DNA of 64,000 bases from Toxonevra muliebris (GCA_963691655.1 OY829326.1:53809776-53873775); one strand, 5' to 3'; positions 45,405-58,250 are shown, numbered from the stretch's first letter. The notes: generated by a model from the letters alone, not told the origin. Numbers and translations: made by a program.

Positions 45405-45850
45405 CAACAATTGCTCTATAGGGCATGTTGTCATCATAGTCATCAGGACCTGGATACTTTCGGAAGTACTTACATACAATTGAAAAACCCGTACTATCCA
45501 ACTGGTGATGGAGATAATGACGACCCCGAACAGACGTTCTTGATATTCAAAGGATGGGCAGAGAAGCGAGAGGAACTAGAGAGACGAATTGGCTCTTTAA
45601 CTGTAGAAAATATCGTGACAATAATGATAGATATAGAAGACAACTGGCGGCTTGTATCTACGTGCTTAAGTTTAATAAAAAATACCTCGAAGAATATGAG
45701 AGAGCCCAGAGAGGGCATTATACCTAGATGCAGGTATAACGACGGCAGGCCAGTAAGGACGAACCCTGAAGTAATGTGTAATAACGGTTCCAGCGCGGAA
45801 CTATGTCTAATGAGAATGAGGAGGATGTTTTAGTTGGTGCCATCTCCACA
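45405..45850 (+). pseudogene. R1-type non-LTR C-terminal fragment
   Basis: GYFRKYLHTIEKPVLSNW, then after a frameshift DDPEQTFLIFKGWAEKREEL and GSLTVENIVTIMI match the end of R1-clade ORF2, where a zinc knuckle is followed by an EHT...W...R..LE...G..T..N pattern. The knuckle cysteines are largely lost. The fragment lies inside the 36-bp minisatellite. Confidence 0.6.
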
Positions 45851-45960
45851 TAATGAGCTGTGACGACAGTTTGAAGATGTGTGAGACATTTTTACCTTCT
45901 CAACCGCAAATTCTCTATTGGGGAGAAGTTGAGTCAGTAAAGTTCTCTTTAAAAAAAGTA

Positions 45961-48439
45961 ATTTTTTTCGAATCCGTTTTTCTATTAAAAAAATAACAAA
46001 TAGAGGAAATTTTTTGAAAAATTGACTAAATTTACATTGAGTAACTTAAAGTAAAACTAAATAGTGAGAGTCTGTGATAAAAAAATTGTTGTCAGATACT
46101 GTTGGAAACGGAAAAACGGCATTTTTAATTGCAATGTCTTGACATTCTATAGTAGTCTTGAAATTCTGCGGCCAGAATCTGATTTAGAGTCAAAACTTTA
46201 ATGGAAAATGGTAGCTTAAGTTCCTGGGAACAATTAAAAATTTCAGCCTATCTTTTTTGGAAGAAATTTAGAAATTTTTCCAAAGAGTTTCGTTCCAATT
46301 TTTTTTTTTTTTTTTTAATTCTTTTCTATCTACAAAATATGGCAAGCGTTCATTAGAATAGTAGCAATCGATGTTTGTCGATGCAGCTTTACAACTTCTA
46401 GCAAAAAATATTAAATTAGTGCAATATAACAATGACTACAGGTTACTTTTAAGGAAAGCATTATTGCATAATGAAATTATATTTCCTTACAAAAAATTTA
46501 AACATAATTTCAATTTTCTTCTGTCTATGTTTATTTCTCTTTCAAGTGCATAAAAAAAAAAAAAATAATAATAAAACTCATAAAAACTTTACAGTATTTT
46601 TCTTTTAGTTTTTTTTTGTTGTTGTAGCTGTTGCTTTTGTTCCACTGCATGCTCGATTTATTACTAAACTCTGAATGTGTGTGTACGCGCATGCATGATG
46701 TATGCATTTAAGTTTTGTTTTGTTTACAATACAAATTCACGACGTTTATATTGACTGGAAAATAAATATAAATAAATAAACAAATCGCTGCATATTTGAG
46801 TTTGAGTATCTCGTACTCGTTTACTTAACTATAACATGCATGCAAGATATATGGATATATGCAGTAGGTACTTGAAGAGTATCTATGCAGTTGAAGAAAA
46901 ATAAAAAAAAGAAGAAGACATGCTTGTCTTAAAATATGCCACACTAAAGGGTTAATTTGTTAACTCACGTTTGTTGTTTTTATTGATTTTTTTTCATGCA
47001 CTTATTGTTCCTTTGCTACTCTCAGGCTGGTTGCTATATTTTCATTAGACACAAAAAAAAAAAAAACAATAATTTTTCCAAGGAATTTTCTGTTATATTT
47101 TCTTTCTATGCTAGATTCTTTACTACTTGTTATTCTATTGTTCATAGCAATGAACCAACGTTCATTTCGGAACAAATAGTCAACAAGCACCAGCTGGCTG
47201 CTGTTTTTCTGACTGCTGTGCGTCACAGCATAATCTTCCCAAGTGTAACCAACCAAGTGTAGGCGGTCGTCGTAACTTTTCCCCCTTTCGTACTTTAATG
47301 CACTTTTTTTCTCTTGAGTCTTCTGACTTTGGAAATAAAAATTCAGCGTTAATCATTTGTAAAAACTCTTACAATTTCTGTATTTTACTTTTTCTTATTT
47401 GTATTTCCTCATTTTTCGAGTGTCTATTTATTTTTTTAATAAATTTTGATGAGCATTCAAATTGCTTGAAAAACAACAAAAAAAAATTTACATAAATTTA
47501 TGAGTTCCTCTGAAAAAAAAGCGAGGAAAAATTAGTAAAAGAAAATATTACCTACCAGTGTTTAGTTTTTCCTTTTTTATGTAAATTTTATAGATATAAA
47601 AAATTTGTAGTTCTATTTTTTTGTTATGTTTAACATTTAATTTTCAATCTTATTCTTAGCTTAATTTTTCTTCTTGATGAAGTTCGATAATTCAATAATC
47701 TTTTTATTTATTTTAAATATTTTTCAATTTAAATCCAAGTGTAACTCTTCCAGTTTCTGTATAACAATAAGTACAAATATTACAATTTTGAACTCCTTGT
47801 GATTTGCTGGTTTTTGATAAATTTCTTGTCTCTCATTTTTACGTTTTTCTTCATCGTCTGTCTTCTTATTTTCAATAAAAAATTCTATTTATTTTTTATT
47901 TACTTTTTTTTTGTTCCTTGCCAATGCAAAGTTTCTTCACTTCAATCCACTTTATTCGAGATCGTTCGTTTCAATTTCAATTTTTGTTTACTTTGTTGAT
48001 TTTCTGTTTGCAAATCTTATACTCGCATACATACATACACTGTACAGTGTACACTGTGTAAATTCTCATAAGTAGTAGAGCGTACTAGAGAGATAGAAGT
48101 ACATCAATTTATCAATCATTTCTGCATATTGTTACCTTTTAGCAATTTTCCAATTCATACCTTCATTATATTGTTTAAATTTTTCGATATCATCGTCTTG
48201 CCAATGAGTATGATGGGAATGTATTAGAGTATCTGTCTCACAACTGTTTATTTTACATAGTGATGAGAGAAAAATGTGGTTACTTTAATGTGGAAAAGTT
48301 TTTAAGTTAAAAATAGACAGTAGCAGAAGAACAAACAGTCTGTTAAGTGAAACTATTGTTACATTAGTTTGTATTGAAGATTACCTCTATCGGATGGAGT
48401 AGTTTATTATTCAGGTATTGTACCTTAAAAAGTAGGAAG
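45961..48439. other. AT-rich non-coding stretch
   Basis: No gene recognised over 2.5 kb. There are poly-T and poly-A runs. A single CTAAAGGGTTAA near 46944-46955 looks like one end of a TTAA-flanked MITE, but no partner end was found. T-rich open frames near 47300-48000 show no motif. Confidence 0.5.
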
Positions 48440-50085
48440 CATCCAACCAAAAACCAGATACAAATTCTCGCCAAAGTTATATCCAAAACTAGACAAACTT
48501 CAAACTTAGAACTAGACTAAAAACTTGATAAAAAATTAAACCTAAATCAAATAAATATATGAACCACCAGACAGAAATCATCATTAAACCAGAAACCAGA
48601 GAAAAATTCTCACCAAAAATCATATTAAAAAAAAAATTAATCAGATCAAAAACTAGACAAAGATCGAAAAAATAGGCTATAAATCAGACCCGAACCCAAA
48701 CTCAAACCAAAGATTTGAAAAAATTTACTATAAATCAGACCCGAACCAGAAAAAAATAAGAAAAAGAAAAATTCACACCAAAAATCATATTAAAAAAAAA
48801 AATTAATCAGATCAAAAACTAGACAAAAATCAAACCATAGATCGAAAAAATCGGCTATAAATCAGACCCGAACCTAAACTCAAACCAAAGATTTGAAAAA
48901 ATTTACTATAAATCAGACCCGAACCAGAAAAAAATAAGAAAAAGAAAAATTCACACCAAAAATCATATTAAAAAAAAAAAAATTAATCAGATCAAAAACT
49001 AGACAAAAATAAAACCATAGATCGAAAAAATCGGCTATAAATCAGACCCGAACCCAAACTCAAACCAAAGATTTGAAAAAATTTACTATAAATCAGACCC
49101 GAACCAGAAAAAAATAAGATAAAGAAAAATTCACACAAAAAATCATATTAAAAAAAAAATTAATCAGATCAAAAACTACACAAAATCAGTTCAAAAATTA
49201 GAAGAAAATCAGACCAAAAATCAATCCAAAGAGAAAGCAAAAATAGACAAAAAAATAAGCCAAAAGCAAGACTAAAAACAGAATAAAAAATTTGAATCAA
49301 AATCGGATAAAAAAATAATTAAAAAAATAAACCAGAAAAAATACTTAAAACTGTTATAATTTACAAAAAACTAGATACAAAACTCTATTAAAATTTAACC
49401 AAAAATTTGACCAGAAATCAGATAACGTCATATTTCATACCAGGCTAATAACTAGACAAAAATTCAGAGCAAAAATCAGACCAAAACCAGACAAAAATTA
49501 CATTGTAAGTTAGACCAGAAACCATACAAAAATCAAACCAAGATTCAGCTCAACAACTGGATCAAATATTAAAGAAAAACTTGACAAAAGATCCTAATAA
49601 AAATTTTGATAAAATATCCAACTAAAATCGAATTGAAAATCAGACCAAAAAATTGGTCAAAAATCACACCAAAATTTACACAAAAAAAAGGCGAAAATGG
49701 GATGAAGAAACAGCCCAAAAATTAAACAAAAATCAATTCAAAAAGAAGACAAAAATACACAAAAAATAATAGGTCAAAAATCAGAATAAAAGCCCAGCCG
49801 AAATCGAATAACAAATTAGACAAAAATCATACCAGAAAACATATATAAATCCTAATTCAAACTAAATCAGAGAAAGACCAGAAGAATCCACACAAAAATA
49901 AGGCAAAATGGACGAAAAACCAGCCCGAAAATTGGACAAAAATCAAGCAATCCAAAAAGAAGACAAAAATACACAAAAACTAACAATTCAAAAATTCGAA
50001 TAAAAATGCAGCCGAAATCGGATAACAAATTAGTCAAAATCATTCCAGAAAACAAATATAAGTCGTACTTCAAATCAGAGTAACA
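48440..50085. repeat. A-rich degenerate minisatellite with AATCAGACCAAAA motif
   Basis: Variants of AAAAATCAGACCAAAAACTA repeat through the whole stretch, with strong adenine excess and almost no T or G runs on the plus strand. Part of it has been amplified as longer units (48613-49190). The style resembles the array at 15380-17630 but the unit is different. Confidence 0.8.
48613..49190. repeat. Higher-order tandem repeat, units of about 165-180 bp
   Basis: The landmark GGCTATAAATCAGACCCGAA recurs at about 48675, 48853 and 49033. AAATCATATTAAAAAAAAA recurs at about 48618, 48783, 48961 and 49141. Units are nearly the same, differing mainly in poly-A length and a short AAATCAAACCAT insert. High similarity suggests a recent expansion. 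Confidence 0.9.
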
Positions 50086-50097
50086 ACCAGCAAAGCA

Positions 50098-50826
50098 GTA
50101 AAAGATTGCAGTCTTTTTAAGTTTGAAGTCAATTGACTTCTAAAAAAAATGATTGCAATATTCCAGTCTTTTTGTGAATGAAGAATTAAGACAGTGAAGT
50201 CACCAGTCATGTTGAAGTCAATGACATATTCTTTATTTTTGAAGTCATTTTTTTTAAGTCATGAATGACCAGCTTCTTATTTGCAGTCCTGATTTCTATA
50301 AAATGTTAATTGACTTGAAATCATTCAGTTTGAAGTCATTAAAAGTCGATTGAAGTCATTTGAAATGATAATAATTTTGTCTTCACTGAAATAATTTGAA
50401 GTCAATTGTCTTCATTGAAAGAATTTGAAGTCAATTGACTTCATTGAAATAAGTTGAAATCATGGAAAAAATTTTGGAGTCCTTTAAGTTTTTTTTTTTT
50501 AGAATTTTACATCTTTTCATGTTAAATTTTTATACTACTTATAAATACTGCATATTTTTTATCATTCAATAACAGATTTCATTCAGTGAACGTGAAGTGT
50601 CAATTGACTGCAAAACTTCACACCAATTTAAAGTCATGACTGTGACTTCAAGTATAAAGTGAAGTCATGTGAGTGATTGTGACTCAATTGTCTTGAAGTC
50701 TCAAATTGATTGCTATAATCAAGGAGCAGTCATTGACTTCAGAAAGACTGGTGACTGTAATCTGAAAACGTAATTCTTTTGCAGTGACTTCAATGAAAGC
50801 AGCTCGAAATGACTGCAATCTTTTAC
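50098..50826. mobile_element. 729-bp foldback-type element built of GAAGTCA motifs
   Basis: Perfect 16-bp inverted termini GTAAAAGATTGCAGTC lie at 50098-50113 and 50811-50826. The interior is filled with direct and inverted GAAGTCA and TGACTTC motifs, including the perfect palindrome GAAGTCAATTGACTTC at 50125-50140 and 50427-50442. There is no coding capacity. This is a foldback-like MITE; the superfamily is unknown to me. It lies directly after the A-rich array. Confidence 0.8.
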
Positions 50827-51024
50827 AGCCACGAATAAACTTTTAATTAAAAGAGGCCAGGAATTGGGACACATCCTATAAAAGATAAATTAATAAGGAA
50901 AGAAAGGAACGTTATCCTACTGAGCTCAGATCCCTAAGTCTTAACAACCAGATACACTAATTGGGTACTATAACCCAAAAAGATTAGCTTTATACATATA
51001 TAAAGCTAAGCAAAAATAAACAAA

Positions 51025-51290
51025 GAATAGTTACGGCTGTCCTTTCAAGGCGTTGCAAAATAGGGAACCACATGAAAAACTGAGGCATAGAACTAAATAC
51101 CACCAGCTGTTCTTGTTGGAATAAAAATGAGATAACGGAGCACATCCTCTAGCAGTTAGGCACGCAGAAAGAGACGATATCTGGGACACTACTGGCCAGA
51201 CAGTTGAGGTCACAAAGGGATACGAGAAAAGAAGTTGTGGTTTTGGGAATACACGTCCCGAAAAATCAAAGAGCAAATGAAACAATTAAA
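51025..51290 (+). pseudogene. Small non-LTR C-terminal fragment
   Basis: The translation reads VTAVLSRRCKIGNHMKN, then after stops CSCWNKNEITEHIL, like the end of RNase H-bearing non-LTR elements where a TGH..I..HM region precedes a C..C...H zinc knuckle. It is short and damaged. Confidence 0.45.
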
Positions 51291-53683
51291 GCCACCATCG
51301 TGGAACGTTATATCCTCAGAGCAGTTCTTATTGAATTCTTATGATTAAGCTAGGGAAACAATATACTTAAGTGGTCTATGAAAAATCGATTATTTCGAAA
51401 ATAGTTACAGTTATTATAACATTTAGTGATATAAAATTAGGCACTAAAAAAACCGATTACTTTAAAATCAGTTAGTATAAATTTCATTTTTTTTTTCTTT
51501 TATAAAATGTAAAAACATTGAAAATTATAACAAAAAAAAAATGTTTAAATCATATTTGCGACAATCTTAAGTAATCGCTTAAATAATGAAAAAGTACTTC
51601 AACTCCTAGTGAAAGCTCGAAATTCGCAACAATATTCTATTTTTTTTTTTTTTTTGATAATGATGGTACTACAAACTTATTGCAATGGTGTTGTTGTTGC
51701 TATTTGAATCTATATGAAATTTGTGCGCGCATAAGCAAGTTAAAAAATTCCCTTTCTATGCATACCATTTTATATTTTGTTTTTGTAGTCGCTTGCTGTA
51801 CATTCACATAAGCAGATTACTTTGATGAAACTGCTGCAGCAACACGGCGAATAATCTGCCAAAAATTCCCCTTAGGCTCTTGTGAGCTCATTCGGTGCCG
51901 CTTGCTCTCTACTCAACCACTGACGATGTCTCATGTTGTTTGCTGCTTGCTATGTATGTATTGCTGCAAGTGCACGAGACAAACACAAGCAGTCAGTCAG
52001 CTAGTCAGTCAGAGAAGAGACTCAGGCAGTTAGTCATAGTCAGAAAGCTTAAATGTTATACGAGATGTTGCTATGATGCTAAAAACAACAAATTTGTAAA
52101 TATGTATGTATGTATGATGAAGCTGCAATAGCAACTCGAACTCTAACTCTTACTATGAAGGGTAAGGAAGGAGGTTGATGTTTGGTGGTGATATCGGTTG
52201 GTACAATCGCACAAGCTGAGCCGGTAATTGGCCGCTTCCTTGGACAGTATTACTGGTAGTACGAGTGTATGATGATGGATGTGAGTGAATAGTCTCTCTC
52301 GTGGTATAGCAAAAGGTGTATAGAAGAGTGTGAGTGTGTGTGTGTGTAGTTGTTGGCTTTCTTGAATGTTTGTTCAAGGCTCTGTGGATCTGTAGTAGGT
52401 GCTCTCTTCTTCATTCTCCTCCATCTTCCCTTTTCTCTATCTCACACTACTGCCACTTTGGTCATGGCATTGCATTCTGTTGTGCATATTGCATCTGCTT
52501 AACTTAACTTAATCGTTACTTTTGCTATCTCAATGTTGCCATCAATCGAGGTAGTAGTAGTAGTAGCTTTTGTTTTTTGTTGTAGTTTTTTACTTGAGGT
52601 TGCTAGGCAATAATTTTATTTATATTTCTTCTTTTTTTCCGTACTTTATTTTCAGTCTGTTTTGTTTTTCTCTGTTCTCTGTTGCAATATAACGAGTTCG
52701 AGTAATCATCAATTTCATGTTGTTGGTTGCTGTTTGTGGAAATAAATTTTGTGGCAATATTCACAACTCCACCTACTGTTGAAAATATGTAACTACACAT
52801 TGTATATCCATACTTGATTGGCAAGGCAAGGCAAGGCAAGCAAGCACCAGTTGAATTGATTTGAATTGAGTATTGCAAATATAATTTTTTATTTTCTTTT
52901 TTTTTTAAATAGACATTAAGTGAGTGGAAGAAGTGAAGTAAATTTAAGTATTTCATATACATACCTACGTAAGTACTTACAGCAAAAATACTTAATACTT
53001 ACTTACTTTGAATTTTAAATTTTCTTTTTTCATTTATAATAAAATTTTGCATAAAGTTATTGAACTATTTTATTAAAATTTTCTAACAGCAGTAGCAAAA
53101 AAATAAAAAAGTTATGCTTCAATCAGAATTCATCATATTCCTTGATAGGTAGAAGAAAACGTACTGCCAAACCACCACAGCAAATTGATTTTGCACACTA
53201 CCGCTGTCTGTCTGTCTGTCTGTCTTGATGCATTATTTTTGTAGTATGCGATTATCTTTACTGTCATTTTGACAGTTTTACCTCAAGTTTCGTCTTAAAG
53301 ATAAATGAAGTGGCGCTAAGTAAAGTTTATGAAGTTTTGATGTCAGCCACTTAGGAAACTAATTTACGGTATGGAATTTCGACAGTTTCGACAGTACACC
53401 GAAAAAAAAACTGGTAGTTTAATATGGTTGGGTATATTTAAGTATGTGGGTGCTGTAATTATATATGATTTAGGTCTGAAGAGGAGAGTTAACTATATGA
53501 AAAATTTAAAATATTTTATGCCCTCGTAAACGTCCTAAATTGGGCATTTTATAGGGAAATACGCACGTTTGCGAGAGGTTTGCGCTCTTAGAATTCCCAT
53601 TGCCTATTGTATATTGTATTAGAGAGGTTTATGTCGTTGTACGCTTTTATCTAGCCTAATCTGCCTAGAGTGCCTCATCCACT
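51291..53683. other. Non-coding stretch with microsatellites
   Basis: No gene recognised. Visible repeats are a TG run at 52332-52348, a GTA run near 52550-52566, GGCAA units at 52820-52840 and CTGT units at 53208-53224. The right end holds the 3' tail of the next element. Confidence 0.5.
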
Positions 53684-54310
53684 CTAGTCTCTCTCAAGAA
53701 TTTGAGTATTGCGCCCGGATCTATGGATGCTAGTTCTGTACATACCCAGACATTTCATTCTTTTGTGGATCAGTGCTCCACACTGAGCTAAAATATGTTC
53801 TGATGATTCATCTTCCTTATTACAAAACCTACATATTGAGTTTTCCTCAACTTCTATTTTGCAAAGGTGTTCTCTGAGCTCGCAGTGCCCAGTCAGAATA
53901 TCAGCTAATATACGCTGACTGTTTTTGTTGAGACCAATGCAGAATGCGTTTTTACTCTTGTTACAGTTACCTAGAAGAGTTTTGGATTGCCTCAGTCCCG
54001 GAAGATTGATAAAGAGTTCTTGCCTTTTGTTCCTCTCTTCCTGCCTGAGTAATTCCCTGATTACACTATCTTCTATTCCAGGTCCCACGAAAGTGGACGC
54101 TGCTTCCCTTCTAGTAAGCTCGTCGGCCTGCTCATTACCCTCTATTCCTAAGTGTACAGGGACCCAACATAGAGCGACTTTATTGTCCGTGCCCATTTGG
54201 CTGAGCTTGCTCAAACAGTCCCACACCAGTTTAGAGGTGATCTCAAAGGGGCATAATGCTCGAATGGCTGCCTTTCTATCCGACATGATAGCGAATATAG
54301 AATTCCCATA
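53684..54310 (-). pseudogene. Non-LTR fragment: RNase H and C-terminal zinc knuckle
   Basis: A continuous 200-residue frame starts FAIMSDRKAAIRAL (RNase H, with the catalytic D of the SD.KAAI motif) and contains LCWVPVHLGIEGNEQADELT. The normal VPGH has become VPVH. Further on ILADILTGHCELREHLCKIE precedes a zinc knuckle CRFCNKEDESSEHILAQC, complete in its Cys and His spacing. The RT is missing and the element is 5'-truncated near 54310. The open frame is unusually clean for this window. Confidence 0.75.
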
Positions 54311-54639
54311 ATAATAATTTAATTTTGGTACAAAGAATACAATAGCATCTTTGTTGGGGGCACAAACATAATTACAAAAAATTGTCGAATATTTCGTTTT
54401 AAGCAGGGTTCATATTTTAACTTTCATGAACAGCATATGAACAATGAACATGAATAAATTATATGAGTGTATATTGAAAAACTACACACTCATTTTTGTG
54501 TATTTGTGCCAGCTGTTTTGCTCTCTCGTTTTTACAAATCATGTATATGTCCGTTGCAGTTGTAATTTATTTCTCATATGTATATTCACATTCTCGTACA
54601 TTGTGCGTGTAAAGAATGTTCATATACCAGTTTGCATGT

Positions 54640-55335
54640 ACTGAGCTTACGCATTAGCAAGAAGAGGGGCTTTCCACAGCGAATCCGAGACGGTAGCTGT
54701 GGGTTGCCCGCTCAGCGCCCTTAAGAGTGAACTCTATTTGCATTACCAAAATCAGGCAGAAACCAGATGGAATAATACTGGCTCCTGCAAAATAACCAAA
54801 CAAACTTGGCCCAGATACGACAAATCAAGAACCGACGAGTTTTTGAAAAGGCCAAGGACTCACATTTTCAGAATTACTTCAACCGTAACAGGCCATGGGG
54901 GACCACGCCGAGAAAATGGGATTGGCCCCATAACGACAGATGCCGTAACTGCAACCAGGATGGTTCCAAAGAAAAGGTTTTCCATTACCTATGTGAATGC
55001 CCAAGTTTAGGGGCACTGAGACACAGAACGATGGGAAAGTTCGTAATGAACAGCCTAAGCAAGGTCGCAAAAATAAAAATAGAGGACATCAACAGGTTTA
55101 TCAACAAATCAAGATGGTTTGAATAAACCACAGATCAGTGGTTCTAATTGAGTCTGGGTTTTTGTCACCCAGGCGGCACCTCAATCAACCAACCAGACGA
55201 ACAGCATGGATCCCGATTGGAAATTTAAAAAACATCTGCAGCAGCAAATTCATAAGATAATGAGAAAATGGAAATAGTTCCAACTAAGCGTTAGAGGTCA
55301 CCAAGAGGTAAACTAAAAAAAAAAAATAGATAAGC
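54640..55335 (+). pseudogene. Non-LTR C-terminal fragment with 3' end and poly-A
   Basis: The frame starts with AYALARRGAF, the end of RNase H, and continues ETRWNNTGSCKITKQTWPRY. After a frameshift near 54900 it reads CRNCNQDGSKEKVFHYLCEC, a complete zinc knuckle, and INRFINKSRWFE with a stop at 55126. About 200 bp of 3' sequence end in an A12 run near 55316-55327. The knuckle and ending are like those of the minus-strand relic at 21620. The two neighbours at 53684 and 54640 point away from each other. Confidence 0.7.
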
Positions 55336-56995
55336 TACATCTATCATCTCTCAATCAAAATCGATATACATATCTTTAAACAATTTATTTGCTGATATCT
55401 AACTAAATAAATATATTTAATTTTACAAGTTTGTCTACTAAGAAAAACCTCAATTTAATTATTTGTATTAATTTCAATATTATTATTATTATTACTAAAT
55501 ATAATAATTATTAAAAAGTATTAAGTGTGTGAAACCTTCATTATGTTTGCCATTCATTTTTTTACTGCCTCACTCACATAACCAAATTGAAATCCATATT
55601 TGGATTTCAGTATTTGTTGTTATTGTTTTTGGTTTTTATTTTATTCAACAAGCCACAAAAACTAGTTTTATATATTTCTATGAGAAATGCGGGCGCACGA
55701 TGCTGATTTTTATTGTTGGAGTTTGCTGCTTTGTTATTTTGTTTTTTTTTTTTTTTTAATTTATAATACGACGCGCTTAGGTGTCATATTGACAGTTTTT
55801 GTAATTAAGCTTTTGCGGTATGTTATAGCTATTGTTGTTGTTGGTTTTTTTATTTTTGTTGCCTTTTTTTACGCTCATTTGCTGGTTGCGCTGTCGCACT
55901 AATCACATTTCAAACGCGATTGCAAAATCGACAATAAAAAGTGTCAAATTAGAGCTTTGAGATCACTTCAAAATGACAGTTTAAATTGCGAGCAGCGCAG
56001 CGAGACTGTGAATAAAAATAAAAACAGCAACAACAACAACCACAAGATGGCGGATTACTTTGATACGCGGGCGTAGAGAATAGTGGGGAAAAGAGAAAAA
56101 GAGAGAGAGAGAGATTGAGAGTTTACTATATTTGTTAGTAATTTAATAATTGAAATGACATGAAGTACTGTTTTGAAGAGATTATTGAATTTAATTATTT
56201 TTTTGTATTTTTTCGTTTGTTTCTTAATAAAGATTTTAAAATAAATGACATGCAAATTGTTGAATTGACAGTCAATTCTTTTTTTTTTGTTTTGTAAAAT
56301 AGAGGATTTAATTATTAGAAAGCCAAATTTCTATTTAAGAAATCGTGGCAAAATTTAGGGCAAGCGAAAATTTTTGTTGGAATTGGAATATCAAGTTTCA
56401 ATTTATTAGTATTAAATAATGGCTTACAAAATCATCTAAGACAAACTTTTGCAACGAAATTTTTTTTTCGAAAGTAAAAATACGAAAAACAAAAAAAAAA
56501 AGGTTTAGTTTCTTTGAACAAGTTAGACTTAGAGGTTTTTGACCTTCAGTGAGCCCAATTATTTTTATTGAGGAGTACTTCAATGACTTTATATAACACC
56601 CCAAAAGCAGGGCGAGGAGGGGTGAAGGGGTGTTACGGCTTTAGTAAATTTCATTTTTGTTTTTTAATGATAAACAACTTTCTCTTTAGCATTAAACTGT
56701 GATAGGTTTGAAACGAAAAATTCGATTTTTGGGGTTAACCCTAAGAAAACTGGGCAGAAATAATTCTGCTGCTTGGGTTTCCTTCCAAATTTTTAATGGG
56801 GAATATTTTTCTCAAAGATGGTTTCTTACATTTCTCAATCGTTTCTTCTGTAGAGTAGTTCCGAAAAATGACTTAAAAAAAGTAGCAAAAAAAGTGAAAA
56901 AAGTGGAAAAAAGGCTAGTGAGGTTGGTGGTGTAGGGGTAAAATTTGTTTTTACAATTTTCTCTTAGATACCGAATACGAGGGGGCTAAAAAAAG
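55336..56995. other. AT-rich non-coding stretch
   Basis: No gene recognised. Poly-T runs, GA runs near 56098-56115, and no protein motif in the short open frames. Confidence 0.5.
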
Positions 56996-58250
56996 TTCGC
57001 TTAGTTGGCAACACTTAATAAATTAAAATTTTTGATAAATCAAAAAATGTGAAATGTTTTGCCATAGTACAGTGATATTTCATTTTCACCCTCTGACGCC
57101 CGAATTATAATATGACTTGATAGAAACGTTTTGTTTTGAAATTATGGTTACTTAGATCTTCCACAATCATGACACCGAATTTCATGTTTCTGTATTGATT
57201 TGTTTGTCTTTTATTAAAGGTTAAAAAAAAGCTACGGAGCTGCAGGCAACCATTGGATAACTCCTTTTCTTCAACTTTCTAATATTCATATTCTTTTATC
57301 TTTTTTTTTTCAAAAAAAAGTGCAAAAGATTTTACTACACATTTTTGCACTTAGGTTTTTTGCTAGACTTTAAAGACAAAACTTAAAAAAAAATTACTTA
57401 AGAAGGAAATTCCAAACGTTCGACAATAAGTAAACGTGAAGAATACCTAACAGAACCGAATACATATAGCGTTAATAGTAAAACTTGTAAAACACTTTAT
57501 TTATGCCCCATAAAAGTGAATGTTGCATATACGCAACATTGGGTATGAAAGAGTTAAGTATCACTACAAACAGTTAACATGGAGACAAGACAAAGCAATG
57601 CTTTTGAGAAAGAGTCGGTAGAAACTCCGCCGCCATCACAGCAAGATATTCGGTTTGCCATTCTCAACGGATTTCGACGTAATCTCAAGCCTGTGGAAAT
57701 ATTTAATGAGTTCCAAATATCATATGAAGAGAATGCACGTCTCGGAGTGGTTTCCGAGATTTCAGTCGGGACATTTCTGTGTGAAGGTCGCCCAAAATTT
57801 GTTGCTCTGGTGAATTCTAACATTGAATATTTTGGGATCGTCTTGGATACACAAAGAAATCAGCACGATGGGCTCCTCGAATTTTAACTAATTCACAAAA
57901 AGAGGCGCGTGTGCCAGTATTTTCTCCAAAAATTAAAAAATGAAGAGTCCAGCACATTCAATCAAATTTTAACGGGTGCTGAAGCTTGGCTCTTCAAGTA
58001 TGACCCAGAAGCCAAACAACAGTCGATGGTATGGAGACTAGAATGTACTAATCCTTCCATTAAAGCCAAGCAGCTAAAGTCATCGGCAAAAGTAGTGATG
58101 TCAATTTATTTAACCAGATAAAAAACTGTAACTGTTATTTCTCTGAAAATTGGACAGACGGTAACGGCTAAATTGTATACTGAAATCTGCTTACCACAGG
58201 TTTTTGAAAAATTATTGCTTAACGCTTTCTTCTCAACTTTTTTATTTGGG
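56996..58250 (+). pseudogene. Second mariner-family relic, with a MITE in its leader
   Basis: The left end TTCGCTTAGTTGGCAACACT matches the 5' end of the relic at 11728. The leader is broken by a piggyBac-type MITE at 57089-57553. The coding part starts near 57579 (METRQSNAFEKESVE), with QDIRFAILNGFRRNLKPVEI as N-terminal helix-turn-helix text and RPKFVALVNSN. It resumes at 57909 with LTGAEAWLFKYDPEAKQQSM, the mariner second catalytic block, and VISLKIGQTVTAKLYTEICL. The C-terminal DD34D aspartate block is missing. The first-block acidic residues are partly lost. Confidence 0.75.
57089..57553. mobile_element. piggyBac-type MITE (family A), second copy
   Basis: It aligns along its length with 29058-29576, from CCCTCTGACGCCCGAATTAT to GCAACATTGGGTATGAAAGAG. 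TTAA follows on the right (57554-57557); the left flank is TTCA, a likely single-base decay. The 18-bp palindrome near the right end has one change. It lies between the mariner left end and the mariner coding start, so it inserted into that element. Confidence 0.75.

Noticed and set aside
45393..45833. Single intact 146-residue host gene
   Set aside because: Its text matches the C-terminus of R1-type elements, and upstream element text continues in another frame.
46944..46955. TTAA-flanked MITE end
   Set aside because: Only one end is visible; no inverted partner was found nearby, so it is noted but not called as an element.
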